Assembly (NCBI GenBank): GCA_024399135.1
Contig: JAKSHY010000011.1
Span: forward strand, 1-64,000
Direction: 5' to 3'
From: Lachnospiraceae bacterium
Lineage (GTDB): Bacteria; Bacillota; Clostridia; Lachnospirales; Lachnospiraceae
DNA length: 64,000 bases
The position numbers were made by a program, and so were the translations under genes. Numbering within the stretch: position 1 is the stretch's first letter; each line of letters starts with the position of its first letter. Under the pieces are notes generated by a model. That model was given only the letters and a program-made list of their open reading frames with translations. It searched no databases and was not told the DNA's origin. Positions 6,825 through 17,819 of this stretch are shown piece by piece.

Positions 6825-9392
6825 TTATGGAATCATGAAATCAAGTGAATGTGTGGATTCATTGTATTGAAAGTATTTACTGCCTCCACCTCCACCACCA
6901 TTTCCACCTGCACTTGAAAATGTTGGAGACAAAATATAAGTGTTTACTCTGTAAATACATGTCTTAAAATATAAATCCGAAGGTGAAGATGTTTCGTGTG
7001 AATATACTAACTGACTATTAACATAGTACTTAACATAAGCACCATCAAATGAAACATCAAACCTTACATCGCCGGAATACCCTTCACCTATAGTTACAAT
7101 CCACTGTGCATCTTCGTAAACCTGAACTGTACCTGCAGTCATATAAAGTGCATATCGAAGACTTGTGTAACTGTCATCGGTGTTATTAAGTGACAAACCT
7201 ACCATGGTATAAGAATCACTATTTACTACTGCACCACATGAAGCATTGGCATAAGGTGTCATAGAGGCTAGAGATGTATCCCAGTCATCATTACCACTTA
7301 CCTTAGTTGCTTTATAAATACCATTTTCAGTTGAGATTGATAAATTGGTTGTTTTATATGGAGTCCATGAACCGTATGAAATTGTACCTGCTAAACCTTG
7401 GTCACCTTTCTCTCCCTTATTCCCCATAAGTCCTGCAGAAATCATGAATAATTCTGTTTCACTCTGAATATTGGTTACGGTTCCAAGAACTGTTACATCA
7501 CAGTTTTTTGTAGCATTATGAACTGTAATTCCTACAGAATCTCCTTTTACAACTCCTTTTGTAGATTGAACTACCCATCGACCTGCATCTACACCTGGAA
7601 TTGCCCATGCTTCAACCTGTGATTCTGGTACGTTATATCCTGATTGAATTAATTTAAAAGAAGGAGACCTTGCTTGAATTCCATAGAAAGAAATATTTTG
7701 TATTTTATTGTGACCTGTTCTACTTATACTTCTAGCTGCAAAATGGAAACGTTCCCATAAAAACGTGTTTATTTTAAATTTTTGTTTCTCACGATCAGCA
7801 TCAACACCACCTACATAAGTTGTGAGGAATTCCCCATCAAAATCCATTGTCAGACTTATTTCATTACTATAAATATTAAAAAAACCTACAACTTCTCCTT
7901 TTACAATAACATTACATTTTTCTTGATCAAATCTAAAACCCAGATCCAAGTCCTCGTTGTAGTACTGTTGAAATCGATTCCAATAACCAAAACCACTCAT
8001 TAATCCATCTGCATTCTTACTCATTTGAGCACCAATTTCAAAGTCATGTTCATAATGAAAGTCATTTAATGTTACTTTACATTGGAAGTGAAAATAATCA
8101 TAAGATTCATTGGATACAACAACAGGGGCTCTTTCATCATAAGGAAAGTCTGTTGTCTCATGAGAAATAAAACCATCTTTTATAGGTTGCCATGGTAAAT
8201 CAAATTTCATGGAACCTAAACCATATCTGTTATCATTTAAAGAACAATCACTATCAAACTCTGTAAGAACTAAGTCAATTTCTTCATTCACATCATATAT
8301 TCGAAAAGTATAATAACTGTTAGTCTCTATATCGAAAACAGTAAATTTTTCTTCAATATTGGGCAGTCTATTAAAACCTGAAATAGGGAATCGGAAATCA
8401 CTCCCATCAGATCTATAATAGTTAATATCTTTTACATAATCGTTTTGAAAAAGTAAGACAGAATCTCCTTTATCTCCTTTTTCAAATGGTCTATATGTAA
8501 TATTAAAGATATGAGGTGTTTTATATCTTGAGGATTCTGTAACATTATGAACCATCAAACTATAAATGGAATACCGATGCTCGCTGTTTAATTTTCGTTT
8601 TACTTTCCATACTGATGAATATCTTTCATCAGTACTACGTGGATCACTACAATAAAAACTGATATATTCATTATCTATTTTAATAGAAAGACGTATACCA
8701 TAAGTAGAACTATAATATCCCCATGTATCACCAAAATTATGAGTTTCTTCATAATGTCCGTCTTCATGATAGACAGCAATTAGATCTCGTTCTTCAAACT
8801 TAAAGTAACAACCTCTTATATATTCCTCTCCCATACCTACAGTTCGATTCATTAATCCAATTCTGAAATCACGGTTTTCATCAGCAACACTAATCTTTGT
8901 TATGGTGAGGTCAATATAAAGATTTTTATCATTTCCTGAGAACTTTACATACCCTGTTTTAGTTAAATCTAAATGTATAATCTGATTCCAGTAATCAGGA
9001 GTTGCGATTTCAGCAGACTGCTCTACTATATCCCATACGCCAAATCCAGTTGGATCTCCTTTGTCTCCTTTATCACCTTTAATAAGAGGTTTTAAGTTTT
9101 CATATGAAATATTATATAAAGCCTTTTTATCGCCTTCTCCACGAAAGAATGGCATTCTATCAGAGTTCACTACGGCATTTACAGAAGTAGAAGATTCAAT
9201 AAGTTTTTCTGCTACAACACCAGGGTCAATACATGCTGTTATGTCTTTTACTTTTGCATTCTTAAGTTTCGCATCAGTTGAGTCATAAACAGGGAGTCTA
9301 TCCTCTCTGTCTACTGAAGGAAGATCTGGAAGAGAGTTTTCTTTGTCTGCATTGTAAATATCTAAGACTTTATAATCATATGGAATTGGCAT
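6825..9392 (-). CDS. Large tail fibre with collagen-like repeats
   Basis: The 855-residue product has an N-terminal attachment region (about 1-100), short collagen-like Gly-X-Y tracts (GDKGDKGDPTG near 105; EKGDKGDS near 307; NKGEKGDQGLAG near 650) separating beta-rich modules, and a glycine-rich linker (GGNGGGGGGS) close to the C-terminus ending in SLDFMIP. Collagen-like tracts in phage fibres trimerise adjacent domains. It directly follows the J-like tip gene, as expected for side or tip fibres. Confidence 0.75.
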   Translation of the reverse strand: MPIPYDYKVLDIYNADKENSLPDLPSVDREDRLPVYDSTDAKLKNAKVKDITACIDPGVVAEKLIESSTSVNAVVNSDRMPFFRGEGDKKALYNISYENLKPLIKGDKGDKGDPTGFGVWDIVEQSAEIATPDYWNQIIHLDLTKTGYVKFSGNDKNLYIDLTITKISVADENRDFRIGLMNRTVGMGEEYIRGCYFKFEERDLIAVYHEDGHYEETHNFGDTWGYYSSTYGIRLSIKIDNEYISFYCSDPRSTDERYSSVWKVKRKLNSEHRYSIYSLMVHNVTESSRYKTPHIFNITYRPFEKGDKGDSVLLFQNDYVKDINYYRSDGSDFRFPISGFNRLPNIEEKFTVFDIETNSYYTFRIYDVNEEIDLVLTEFDSDCSLNDNRYGLGSMKFDLPWQPIKDGFISHETTDFPYDERAPVVVSNESYDYFHFQCKVTLNDFHYEHDFEIGAQMSKNADGLMSGFGYWNRFQQYYNEDLDLGFRFDQEKCNVIVKGEVVGFFNIYSNEISLTMDFDGEFLTTYVGGVDADREKQKFKINTFLWERFHFAARSISRTGHNKIQNISFYGIQARSPSFKLIQSGYNVPESQVEAWAIPGVDAGRWVVQSTKGVVKGDSVGITVHNATKNCDVTVLGTVTNIQSETELFMISAGLMGNKGEKGDQGLAGTISYGSWTPYKTTNLSISTENGIYKATKVSGNDDWDTSLASMTPYANASCGAVVNSDSYTMVGLSLNNTDDSYTSLRYALYMTAGTVQVYEDAQWIVTIGEGYSGDVRFDVSFDGAYVKYYVNSQLVYSHETSSPSDLYFKTCIYRVNTYILSPTFSSAGGNGGGGGGSKYFQYNESTHSLDFMIP

Positions 9393-9441
9393 ATATTACC
9401 TCGCTAGTATTATAGATGTAGATGTGGTATCGGATTAAATA

Positions 9442-12400
9442 TCAATAATATAAACTAATATCTGTAATTAAATAATTATCACCACCTGAAGAGAAATGGT
9501 CACTAGTAATTCCTGAAGTAACATTTCCTTCAATAGACATGATTTCTAATCCTTCAAAAATAACAAAACGTATACTTGATATAGTAATTTTATTTTTAGT
9601 TGAACTTTGTCCAATACGTTCGTAGTTCATACTTCCTCTAACTTCCAACCAGTTCATAGGAGTTAGCATATTGCCTATAGTTCTTAATACGGAATTTACA
9701 TCAGAATCTTTACTTGATATAAATTCCCATTTGCCTTTATAAATTTTATCTCTAAGATAAGTCTCATTAATTACCTCGAGACCTTGTTTAACTGATAACA
9801 AACTGCTTGAACTATGAATTTCATTTGTCATAATTGTCTGTACGTAAAATACACCTTTGTTTAATGATCCTACTTGACCTGAACCTGCATAAAAACGAAA
9901 ACCCCATATACCTCCAGTATTAAATTCGAAATTACTTGATTGCATTACATCTGAAACAGTCATTGAAGCACCTGAAAATTCAGACGTTCCAGATACATGT
10001 AAATCTGTTGCAGATAATTTTTGAGTGAGTACAGTGTCTGCTTGTATCTTGTCAGCAGTAATAGCACCTGCCTGTATCTTTTCAGCAGTGACACAACCTG
10101 CAGCAAGTGAAGCAGTAGCAACAGAACCTGCAACAATTTTTCCACCATTTATTTTTACAGCATTATTTTCTACTACAGTAACTTCACCCAATTCATTTTT
10201 AACGAGTGTTATACTTCTCCCATTTTCTGTAAGGGCATTTGAAACTGTTGCCGTAGAATAACTTACAGTGCCATCATCCCAAGAGATTCTACTTCTTACC
10301 CATAAAAAATAATTATCAGGAATAGCAGGACAAGATTCTGACCACCCATCTGCAGGAGCATAAGCATTTGTAGTGCTTAATGCATACTCTTCCTGAATAG
10401 CAGAAACCCCCCTACCTGTTGCACCTCTATTTCCTTGAGCACCAGCAATACAGGTAACTGCAGAATATGAAGTTGATCCGTTCTTTGTTATAGCAGTTCT
10501 CTGCCACATATACTTACCATTAACCCAAGCTGGTGCAGTTGTAGTCCAACCACTTGTAGGTGCTACAGATGGGCTATCACTTAGAGCATATTCAACATCA
10601 ACTCTCTGAATAGAAGTATCTATTACTGAATTTAAAGTATTACTTAATGCATTTAAATCACCAGTAGTTGCGTAACCATCAACAGTAGAGCCTGAAATAG
10701 TTACGTTATTAAATGAGCCTGAAGTAGCATGTACTTCACCTCTAATATGAGCATTCTCAAACCATGATTCACCGTCATCTTGAATTTTTGCTTTAGGTGT
10801 TCCAGAGGCAGTAGTGGAAGTACTTTGGAGGTAACCACCATTATTAAGCATAATTTTTGTAGCACCTAAAAAGTTTGTAAATACTTCGCTTGCATAAAGA
10901 GTTTTAATAAACTCAAATGCAGGAGCATTAGGATCTATACCAGTTTCTGCAGAAAGTCTTTTAATGGCTTCTGTCATATAAGCCATCTTATGCTCGCCAC
11001 TATTATCTTCTGCCCACTGAATACCATCCCACTGATATACAAACAGCTTCTTGAAAGTACCTTTATTTTCACCTACATAGAGAATATAGTCTCCAAGTTT
11101 TGCGTCAGTAGGAAACTTCAATGGATCATCAAAGACCCCTATTGCAGTTGGTAATGCAGGTTGTACAATTTCCTGCCCAAGTTTTACTTTTACCCAAGAG
11201 AAAGCAGTCTTATATATGAAAGTTGCAGGACTAGGAGAAACTTCACCAAGAACACCTTCATCATTTGAACTTCCGGCAATAACTTCTTCTCCATTATCAC
11301 CTAAAAGTCTTGCAGAATCATCTTCAGTAATAATGAAAATTGGAATATCAAAAGAACCTTGGTCAGGCATAGCAGTTCCGGCTTTAGCAATAATAGTAAG
11401 AGTATCTCTATCTACTTCGAGTTCGAAACCTTTTTCTCTTGCTTCTTCATAAGGAAGATCAATGAACTTCCAGTTCTTTACTTCTTCAAGTCCGTTATAT
11501 ACTTCAACTGAAGTCTTGATTACACGTTCAGGCATCCATCCATTCTGGTCTGATTCATACTGCTGGAATGGATTCTTTAATTTGACACTGAAGTTTTTTC
11601 CATCACTAATTACTGTATAAGTATAAAGGTCTCTGAATGGTCCAGGTTCACCATCTTCTCCAATGTCATACATCTGAATTCTTACATAATTAAGTCTCTC
11701 ATTAGGATGAAGATGAGAAAGATAATCAAACTCAGCATTGAAGTTTTCTTCTGATGTTATTATGGTTTCTTTATAAACACCATTAATATATAACTGAAAA
11801 TGAGCAGGTTGTTTTGTTATATTTCCGACTTCATCATAATGCTGTTTATATACAGTTAGTTTTTCTGGGTAATAACGATTGTTTGTCATTCGTTTAATTA
11901 CCGAGAAATCTGTTATCATCTCATCTAACGGAGTTGTCTCACCGTCTTTTACAATTCCAATTGTGGTAAGAGTAAGATATCTGCCTTCAGGAGTGTAAAG
12001 TTCAATCGAGAAATAAGTTGCGTCTGTAGGTGCATTAAATGTATATGATGAACCTACAGGACTTGTATGAATTAATGTTCTGACATTTTCGTCAATAACT
12101 GAGTAAACCTTAAAAATACCTGAATACTCTGTTGTAGGTGTATCACCAAGTGTAACAGAAGCCTTTAATGTCACTTCTGAATCGTAATAATTTCCTGAAA
12201 CTTTTTTCTGAAGAACAGACTGTGATGTTTCAATTCTATAAGTTGGAGTTGGCTTAAACAGTTTTGAGACTTCATCTGTATATCCGATTGCTTCATTCAA
12301 AGCACCGTTTACTCTACTATTCAATTCTGTTCTTGAGACCTGTCCTGAAATCTCCATATCAACACGACTAGGAATTGTCATATTGTTATTCAATACAGGC

Positions 12401-15400
12401 ATCTTAGAGCCATAATTATAGAAACTTGGGTCATAAGATATTAAAAGGAAAGTGAAAGTGAAGTTAGTATCAGGTGTCTTTGACTTAACACGATAGAGTT
12501 CTGACTGCTTACCTTTGATACCAAAGTTTACGTTATCGCCAACCTGTGGGTCGAAGTAATAACTCTTGGATTCCTGAGAAGGGTCAGGCATTGTACTTCC
12601 CTTCTTGATTCTGTTAGCAAATACAACCTTGTTAGTAATACCTTTTTTCTGACATCTGATTTTCTTGCCGTCTTTAGTTTCAACTGAACCACTACCAAGA
12701 ACACTGACAATAATAACTCTGTCTACACCGTACTGAAGAGGTTGCATAATTTCTACAGCATAATCTTTACCATCTCCCGGCCATTGATAAGATTCAGTCA
12801 GAATCATACCGTAGATAAACTCATCATCTTCAATGAGTTCTGCGATTCTACCACACCCCTGACCAATAAGAAGCTGGTCACTTGCAACCTTAACTACATT
12901 ACCATACTGAATATCAAATCCTTCAATACCACACTTCCAAGTGATAGCACGTTTACCGAAAATCTTAGTAGCAAGCATGTAACGACCAAGACTGTGAACT
13001 TGGTCTATATTGGTTACATAATTAAGACTGCCCTGTTCTATTTCTCTCTTTGGATTTTTTGGATCTTCATCATCCATCATGACAGGAAGATTCTGGTCGA
13101 TGTTTCTGTTTGCTTCATTCTTGAAACTAAGCATAATTCCAGAAGGAGGAGCTTTGAAGTCATAAGCAACACTGACTGAGAGAGCATTCTGATTATTGAA
13201 GATTCCTACAGGATATGGAACAGGTTTATCCATAACAGTAACGAGTCTTCCGTTATCATCAATTGTGTATCCTGCACGACCTGATGTAGCAATACTTGAA
13301 AGAAGATTTTCAAATTTTACAGCCTGATAGATATAGGCATTACAAGCCATGAACTTAATGATAGGCTGATTTGTATTCTTATCTACTGCACCGTCATCTA
13401 CTGCCTGACAGTCTTCAAACCATTCACCGGTTGAAAGCAGATGTACTTTATCATAACCAAGAGCATCTTTACCCATATGTCTTCCGACACATGCAAGCAT
13501 GAATCCAGAAGCAGAAGAGTTGTTATAAACTGTCTTTCCAAGCAATGGTGCAGTCGGACTGTCTGAACCCATATCATCTGATTCCCAGTTTTCAATATAT
13601 TTACTTGCCGAGTTTGTGATGTAAACAGGACCGTCAGAAGAAGCATAAAGAGGATTTGTATAATCTCCTGCAGTCTGTCCGAAGATTTCAGAAGTAATAG
13701 AAGAAAGCCAGTTTGTTCCACCCTTTACTCTTTCTGCATTACTTGAAGTACCATTGATAACTGCAGTCTGTCTTCTGTGTTCATACTCTTCTTTAGTAAT
13801 CTCTTCCTTACCGTCAAAGTATTTATATGAACTTACAATATTTTCAGGAAGCCACTTTCTCTGCTCTCTGTCCCATCTAGGAGCAAAGGCATTAGCCATA
13901 CAAGAGAACTTTCCAATCTGATTCTGAATGTTTCCTACATTATCAAGTTTGCATTTGAAAGCAATAAAACATGTGTCTGTATACTTTCTGTCTGGATGTG
14001 GTCTTTCTGTACCTGCAATAGCATCATCTTCAATGTGGTACATTTCATTTCCAAGAACGGTCCATTTTACTTCATCATGATAAGTCCATGGACCAATCTT
14101 AGAATTATTATCTGTCTTAATCTGGTCGAGATAGTTTGGTGAAACACGGATAACACGAACTTCAATTGCTTTTGTAGTGTTGTCATCAGAGTAAAGGTAT
14201 GACATAGGGTCTTTATCGTTATCTTCACACCATTTATCGAGATCCATATTTGCTACAAGTCTGATTTCACTTACATTGAAATTATCCTTGCCTTCTGGAG
14301 TTTTTCTGTTTGCAGTTACATAAGCCTGTGCTTCCTGAAGGTTGAATACCTGTGCACCAATCCAACCGTCATTTCCGAAATATACAGTTTCAGTTGATGA
14401 ACTTGCTTTAGGCCAGTTCTTACAGAAACAGTATTTACCATTTTCATCAGTTGGCAGTGCTGCGTATTCATCTTTTGTGAACTGACAGTATTTCCACATA
14501 TCGCCAGGAACATAGAGTTTCTTGTATCCTGTTGCTTCTGTATATTCAATGAACTCAAAGTGATAACTGTCATCTACATTTGTATTTGTAAACTTAACTG
14601 TCTTGGCATCTTCTCTACTTGCGATAAGAATAGGAGCCTTTGCAGGTGTTCCGATAGCACCTTTAGGACCTACTTCAATATTAAGCCAACCGATAACACT
14701 TTCATTTGAATGAGGCTCATCTTTTGTAACAGTCTGTTTAAGATTGTTTCCTTCATGAGCATCAACATCAGCCATCATCAGTTCATTTGTGAATGTCTTA
14801 TGACTGAGTAAATACTCATCATCAACTCTGATTGTATCGAATGTGTGCCAACCAAAAGGGTTATCATCAGAGTATTCATAATTATAATGCTGAGAATCAC
14901 CCTGCTGTTTTACGGTCATGTCTTCAGAGTCTGCTCTTGCCTGACTGTATGGTCTCCACTGAACTGCAATATGAAGAGGAATGTCTTTTCTATCAGTTGT
15001 ACTGTTGGCACTTCTTTCGGCATAGAGAGCATCAGGAAGAGAAATGAATACTTCGAGATTCTTTGCATACTGATCAGAGAACTTCACAGTATTAGTTCTG
15101 AATCCATCATCGAAGTCTTTATTGTGATAGTTTACAATTGCCCTTACTTTATCTGACTGTTCTTCAAGGTCAGAAATAGCAGAGTCTTTAATGAATGAAG
15201 CAGTAGCATCTACCTTATGCTGTTTCTTTGCCCAAGGATAGATATCACCATAATATAACGGCTGTCCTTCATTCTGCTGAATGATTTCAATTTCAGGTTC
15301 ATTGAAGTTCCATTTTGAAAGGAAGTCTCCACCTTCAATTTCAGAATCTTTAAGTTTTCCGGCATAGAGATATTTTCCGTTTCTCTCACCTTTAGTAAGT

Positions 15401-16101
15401 CTTAATCCGTCAATCTTAAAATCACTTACTCTGATAGGTGCATAGGCAACTTCATACAGAGCATGAACATAAGTATCTTTACCACCGATACCTCTGTATT
15501 CTACCCAAGGAGAACCACTGACCATTGGTGCAACTTCCATTTTACCAATAAGAAGAGGTACCTGATTTCCTGTAATAAGCTGATTGGTTGAACCTGCATT
15601 TTCAGGATTGTTATGGAATTCTACTGGATCTAACTGCTGGTCTCTGAATGAAATACCACCTGCAACGAATCCTACAAGACCACCGAATATTCCACCTGTT
15701 GCAAGAATACTTGCTTCAATACCAAATACTGCTCCACCTGTAAACATACCGAGAACAGCACCTGCTACAAGTCCACCCCATGCTCCAGGCCATGACCAGT
15801 TTTCATTAGATGAAGACATAGGTGTAACAATAATCAGACACTGGTCATTTTCCTGAAGTTCATATTCTTTAGGTTTATCTTCGCCATTAACAGAACATAC
15901 GAATCCAAATCCTTCATCATCAGACAGAGGCACGAAACTTGTTGTATCAGTATCAGCATCGTAACATTCAACGAAGTTTGAGATATAAACATCATCGTCT
16001 CCGTAATCTCTGATTACAGATTCAATTGATGTTCCATCTTTTACTGTGATTGTTTCAAAACTATCTTCGAGAATGTTCTTAAAAAATTTTACTGTTGCCA
16101 T
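9442..16101 (-). CDS. J-like central tail tip / host specificity protein
   Basis: At 2219 residues this is the largest gene. The N-terminus is followed by a Gly/Ala-rich hydrophobic segment (about residues 105-150, containing GGLVAGAVLGMFTGGAVFG), typical of lambda J / TipJ-type proteins, then the hub region (about 170-1250) and beta-rich fibronectin-like and fibre modules. The C-terminal part has repeated 'AGAITADKIQADTV' coiled segments and a small terminal knob. It follows an NlpC/P60 protein and two minor tail proteins in the order L-K-J of lambda-like tails. The start overlaps the NlpC gene by 13 bases. Confidence 0.85.
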   Translation of the reverse strand: MATVKFFKNILEDSFETITVKDGTSIESVIRDYGDDDVYISNFVECYDADTDTTSFVPLSDDEGFGFVCSVNGEDKPKEYELQENDQCLIIVTPMSSSNENWSWPGAWGGLVAGAVLGMFTGGAVFGIEASILATGGIFGGLVGFVAGGISFRDQQLDPVEFHNNPENAGSTNQLITGNQVPLLIGKMEVAPMVSGSPWVEYRGIGGKDTYVHALYEVAYAPIRVSDFKIDGLRLTKGERNGKYLYAGKLKDSEIEGGDFLSKWNFNEPEIEIIQQNEGQPLYYGDIYPWAKKQHKVDATASFIKDSAISDLEEQSDKVRAIVNYHNKDFDDGFRTNTVKFSDQYAKNLEVFISLPDALYAERSANSTTDRKDIPLHIAVQWRPYSQARADSEDMTVKQQGDSQHYNYEYSDDNPFGWHTFDTIRVDDEYLLSHKTFTNELMMADVDAHEGNNLKQTVTKDEPHSNESVIGWLNIEVGPKGAIGTPAKAPILIASREDAKTVKFTNTNVDDSYHFEFIEYTEATGYKKLYVPGDMWKYCQFTKDEYAALPTDENGKYCFCKNWPKASSSTETVYFGNDGWIGAQVFNLQEAQAYVTANRKTPEGKDNFNVSEIRLVANMDLDKWCEDNDKDPMSYLYSDDNTTKAIEVRVIRVSPNYLDQIKTDNNSKIGPWTYHDEVKWTVLGNEMYHIEDDAIAGTERPHPDRKYTDTCFIAFKCKLDNVGNIQNQIGKFSCMANAFAPRWDREQRKWLPENIVSSYKYFDGKEEITKEEYEHRRQTAVINGTSSNAERVKGGTNWLSSITSEIFGQTAGDYTNPLYASSDGPVYITNSASKYIENWESDDMGSDSPTAPLLGKTVYNNSSASGFMLACVGRHMGKDALGYDKVHLLSTGEWFEDCQAVDDGAVDKNTNQPIIKFMACNAYIYQAVKFENLLSSIATSGRAGYTIDDNGRLVTVMDKPVPYPVGIFNNQNALSVSVAYDFKAPPSGIMLSFKNEANRNIDQNLPVMMDDEDPKNPKREIEQGSLNYVTNIDQVHSLGRYMLATKIFGKRAITWKCGIEGFDIQYGNVVKVASDQLLIGQGCGRIAELIEDDEFIYGMILTESYQWPGDGKDYAVEIMQPLQYGVDRVIIVSVLGSGSVETKDGKKIRCQKKGITNKVVFANRIKKGSTMPDPSQESKSYYFDPQVGDNVNFGIKGKQSELYRVKSKTPDTNFTFTFLLISYDPSFYNYGSKMPVLNNNMTIPSRVDMEISGQVSRTELNSRVNGALNEAIGYTDEVSKLFKPTPTYRIETSQSVLQKKVSGNYYDSEVTLKASVTLGDTPTTEYSGIFKVYSVIDENVRTLIHTSPVGSSYTFNAPTDATYFSIELYTPEGRYLTLTTIGIVKDGETTPLDEMITDFSVIKRMTNNRYYPEKLTVYKQHYDEVGNITKQPAHFQLYINGVYKETIITSEENFNAEFDYLSHLHPNERLNYVRIQMYDIGEDGEPGPFRDLYTYTVISDGKNFSVKLKNPFQQYESDQNGWMPERVIKTSVEVYNGLEEVKNWKFIDLPYEEAREKGFELEVDRDTLTIIAKAGTAMPDQGSFDIPIFIITEDDSARLLGDNGEEVIAGSSNDEGVLGEVSPSPATFIYKTAFSWVKVKLGQEIVQPALPTAIGVFDDPLKFPTDAKLGDYILYVGENKGTFKKLFVYQWDGIQWAEDNSGEHKMAYMTEAIKRLSAETGIDPNAPAFEFIKTLYASEVFTNFLGATKIMLNNGGYLQSTSTTASGTPKAKIQDDGESWFENAHIRGEVHATSGSFNNVTISGSTVDGYATTGDLNALSNTLNSVIDTSIQRVDVEYALSDSPSVAPTSGWTTTAPAWVNGKYMWQRTAITKNGSTSYSAVTCIAGAQGNRGATGRGVSAIQEEYALSTTNAYAPADGWSESCPAIPDNYFLWVRSRISWDDGTVSYSTATVSNALTENGRSITLVKNELGEVTVVENNAVKINGGKIVAGSVATASLAAGCVTAEKIQAGAITADKIQADTVLTQKLSATDLHVSGTSEFSGASMTVSDVMQSSNFEFNTGGIWGFRFYAGSGQVGSLNKGVFYVQTIMTNEIHSSSSLLSVKQGLEVINETYLRDKIYKGKWEFISSKDSDVNSVLRTIGNMLTPMNWLEVRGSMNYERIGQSSTKNKITISSIRFVIFEGLEIMSIEGNVTSGITSDHFSSGGDNYLITDISLYY

Positions 16102-16469
16102 CTGTAAGCCTCGTACTGTCTGTTATAATGCTCAAGTGTAAGAACCCTTACACCAAGTAAATCGCAATGTATAAATCTTCCGTTACCAAGTGATATTCCA
16201 ATATGAGAAAAAAGACCTCTGCTGTTCTTAAACAGGATGAAATCATCTTTCTCTGGTTCACTCACTTTAGTAACCTTATTTCCAAGTTCCATAAGAATCT
16301 TTTCATAATTCTCACTCATTGTTTCGTCATCTGATTTCTCATACTGAAAATCAGGAAGTTCACGATTCAGTCCTTTACAGTAATGAATACAGAATCCCCA
16401 GCAATCAAAACCATCAAGGTCTCTTCCATGATTCTTAAAAGGAATGCCGATATATTCTTCAATACTCAT
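16089..16469 (-). CDS. NlpC/P60 tail assembly peptidase (lambda K-like)
   Basis: The 126-residue product has the catalytic layout of NlpC/P60 cysteine peptidases: DCWGF with Cys23, His89 in FSHIGIS and a polar third residue near His101 (RFIHCD). Such proteins sit at the tail tip and may cleave cell-wall peptides during entry. The ATG at 16469 is chosen because GAGGA lies upstream; a longer reading from a TTG at 16484 lacks such a site. Tail order (minor tail protein, NlpC, J) supports the call. Confidence 0.85.
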   Translation of the reverse strand: MSIEEYIGIPFKNHGRDLDGFDCWGFCIHYCKGLNRELPDFQYEKSDDETMSENYEKILMELGNKVTKVSEPEKDDFILFKNSRGLFSHIGISLGNGRFIHCDLLGVRVLTLEHYNRQYEAYRWQQ

Positions 16470-16470
16470 A

Positions 16471-16995
16471 CTAATCCTCAACAATAGAGTTCAACTGATT
16501 CTTATCCATAGTGTCTCTAGGTACATTCAACTGATAGACATCATCTACAATAAGATTGAATGTTGCAGTACTACGGTTTGCATTTGCATTTTCCATTCCA
16601 AAGTTCCATGTAGAAATCTCACGGAATACATATTTATTCCCGTTAGGTTTTGCAAACATGGCAACAACCTTAACATCGCTTGGTATCTTGATAGACCCAA
16701 TCATCTGCTGTACACGAGAATCAAGGTTGGAAATTGTTATAGTTCCAGCTCCAACTTTAGACCCGTCTTCTGCAGGTGGCTTGAAACTGAATCCACATGG
16801 AATATATTTTTTACCTTTGTATCTGACAGCATTGGTATCATTGATTACACGGAGATACATATCTTCCTGCTCAAAACTTCCATCACCCCAATGAATATCA
16901 GGATTATAGATTTCAAGAAGACCAGGAATGTGTCCGTCTGTAGTTTCAGACCAGAGTTCATTTGCTGTAACTGCATCTATCTGTTTTGTAATCAA
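16471..16995 (-). CDS. Minor tail protein, DUF1833-like (lambda L-like)
   Basis: The 174-residue product has the features of the DUF1833 family: an N-terminal LLEIYNPDI-type strand, a central KYIPCGFSFKPPAEDG, GTITISNLDSRVQQMI, and a C-terminal NANRSTATFNLIVDD. These proteins occupy the lambda gpL position in the tail tip. The stop is TAG followed closely by TGA, and the next gene starts two bases later. Confidence 0.75.
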   Translation of the reverse strand: MITKQIDAVTANELWSETTDGHIPGLLEIYNPDIHWGDGSFEQEDMYLRVINDTNAVRYKGKKYIPCGFSFKPPAEDGSKVGAGTITISNLDSRVQQMIGSIKIPSDVKVVAMFAKPNGNKYVFREISTWNFGMENANANRSTATFNLIVDDVYQLNVPRDTMDKNQLNSIVED

Positions 16996-16996
16996 G

Positions 16997-17770
16997 TTAT
17001 TCTCCTTTGTTTACGTTTTTACTGAATGAAGGTGATGAACCGTCAAGTTCATGAAGGGTTATAGTTACTGTCTGTCCGTCAGAAGCAACTTTGCTATATA
17101 CAAGGAAGAATGAAGAAGAATCACCTGTCATTGGATATATAGAAATACCGGAACTAGATGACCCGATTGTTACAGAGAAATTAGCACTGCTTGGTGTTGT
17201 TACAGGAGTTCCATCAAGATGAACGATTGCATATCCGTCATGGATATCAATTGAGTTTACATAGGCAATCTCTTCTTCAACTTCATACTCATTTGTTGAG
17301 AATGTTTTCCAAGTCATTGTTACTGCAATCATGTCACCATGCTTGGTTCCTTCTGCAGCCGATTCAATGATGTAATATTCGTTTGTTGGAATTGCTCCTC
17401 TCGCTACTTCATCTTCATTGAAAGATTCCTGTGCATTGGAGTTCCAGAGAATGGCAGGAAAATCAAATGGAACTGTTCCGTATTTATGAACACCTTTGAA
17501 CCAGTTGAAGAAACGTTCTTTTTCAGTTGTTCCATAGAGAGGGTTTGTGTTTGGGATTGGTGAACCGTCTTCATAAACATAGAGTTTCTGATAACAGTTA
17601 AAATGCATTGTTACTGAATATTTGTCAGGAGTATTGAATTCTGTTACACGTCTTTTTGTTTTAGAAGAACCTTCTATGGCTTCGGCTATTACTCCACCTT
17701 CACCTACAGTAACATTCGTACTGTCTATAATTCTTCTGTTTACATAACTAGGCCAACCAGTAAACTGCAT
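16997..17770 (-). CDS. Minor tail / distal tail protein
   Basis: The 257-residue protein directly follows the tape measure gene, the position of lambda gpM or a distal tail protein. The N-terminal 150 residues are a tail-type beta fold (RRIIDSTNVTVGEGG; DKYSVTMHFNCYQKLYV; FFNWFKGVHKYGTVPFDFP); about residues 165-257 are an Ig-like or jelly-roll appendage (SANFSVTIGSSSSGISIYP). It has its own late promoter box at 17811-17818. Confidence 0.7.
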   Translation of the reverse strand: MQFTGWPSYVNRRIIDSTNVTVGEGGVIAEAIEGSSKTKRRVTEFNTPDKYSVTMHFNCYQKLYVYEDGSPIPNTNPLYGTTEKERFFNWFKGVHKYGTVPFDFPAILWNSNAQESFNEDEVARGAIPTNEYYIIESAAEGTKHGDMIAVTMTWKTFSTNEYEVEEEIAYVNSIDIHDGYAIVHLDGTPVTTPSSANFSVTIGSSSSGISIYPMTGDSSSFFLVYSKVASDGQTVTITLHELDGSSPSFSKNVNKGE

Positions 17771-17790
17771 AGACTACCTCTGAATCGTAG

Positions 17791-17818
17791 TCTATACAGT
17801 TTGGACTGCTAGGTTAAA
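17791..17818 (-). promoter_or_regulatory. Late promoter, TTTAACCT class
   Basis: On the minus strand TTTAAC (17818-17813, within TTTAACCT) is followed 16 bases later by TATAGA (17796-17791), 20 bases before the minor tail gene. The same box precedes four other late transcription units (23849, 25763, 31265, 35600). Confidence 0.5.
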
Positions 17819-17819
17819 A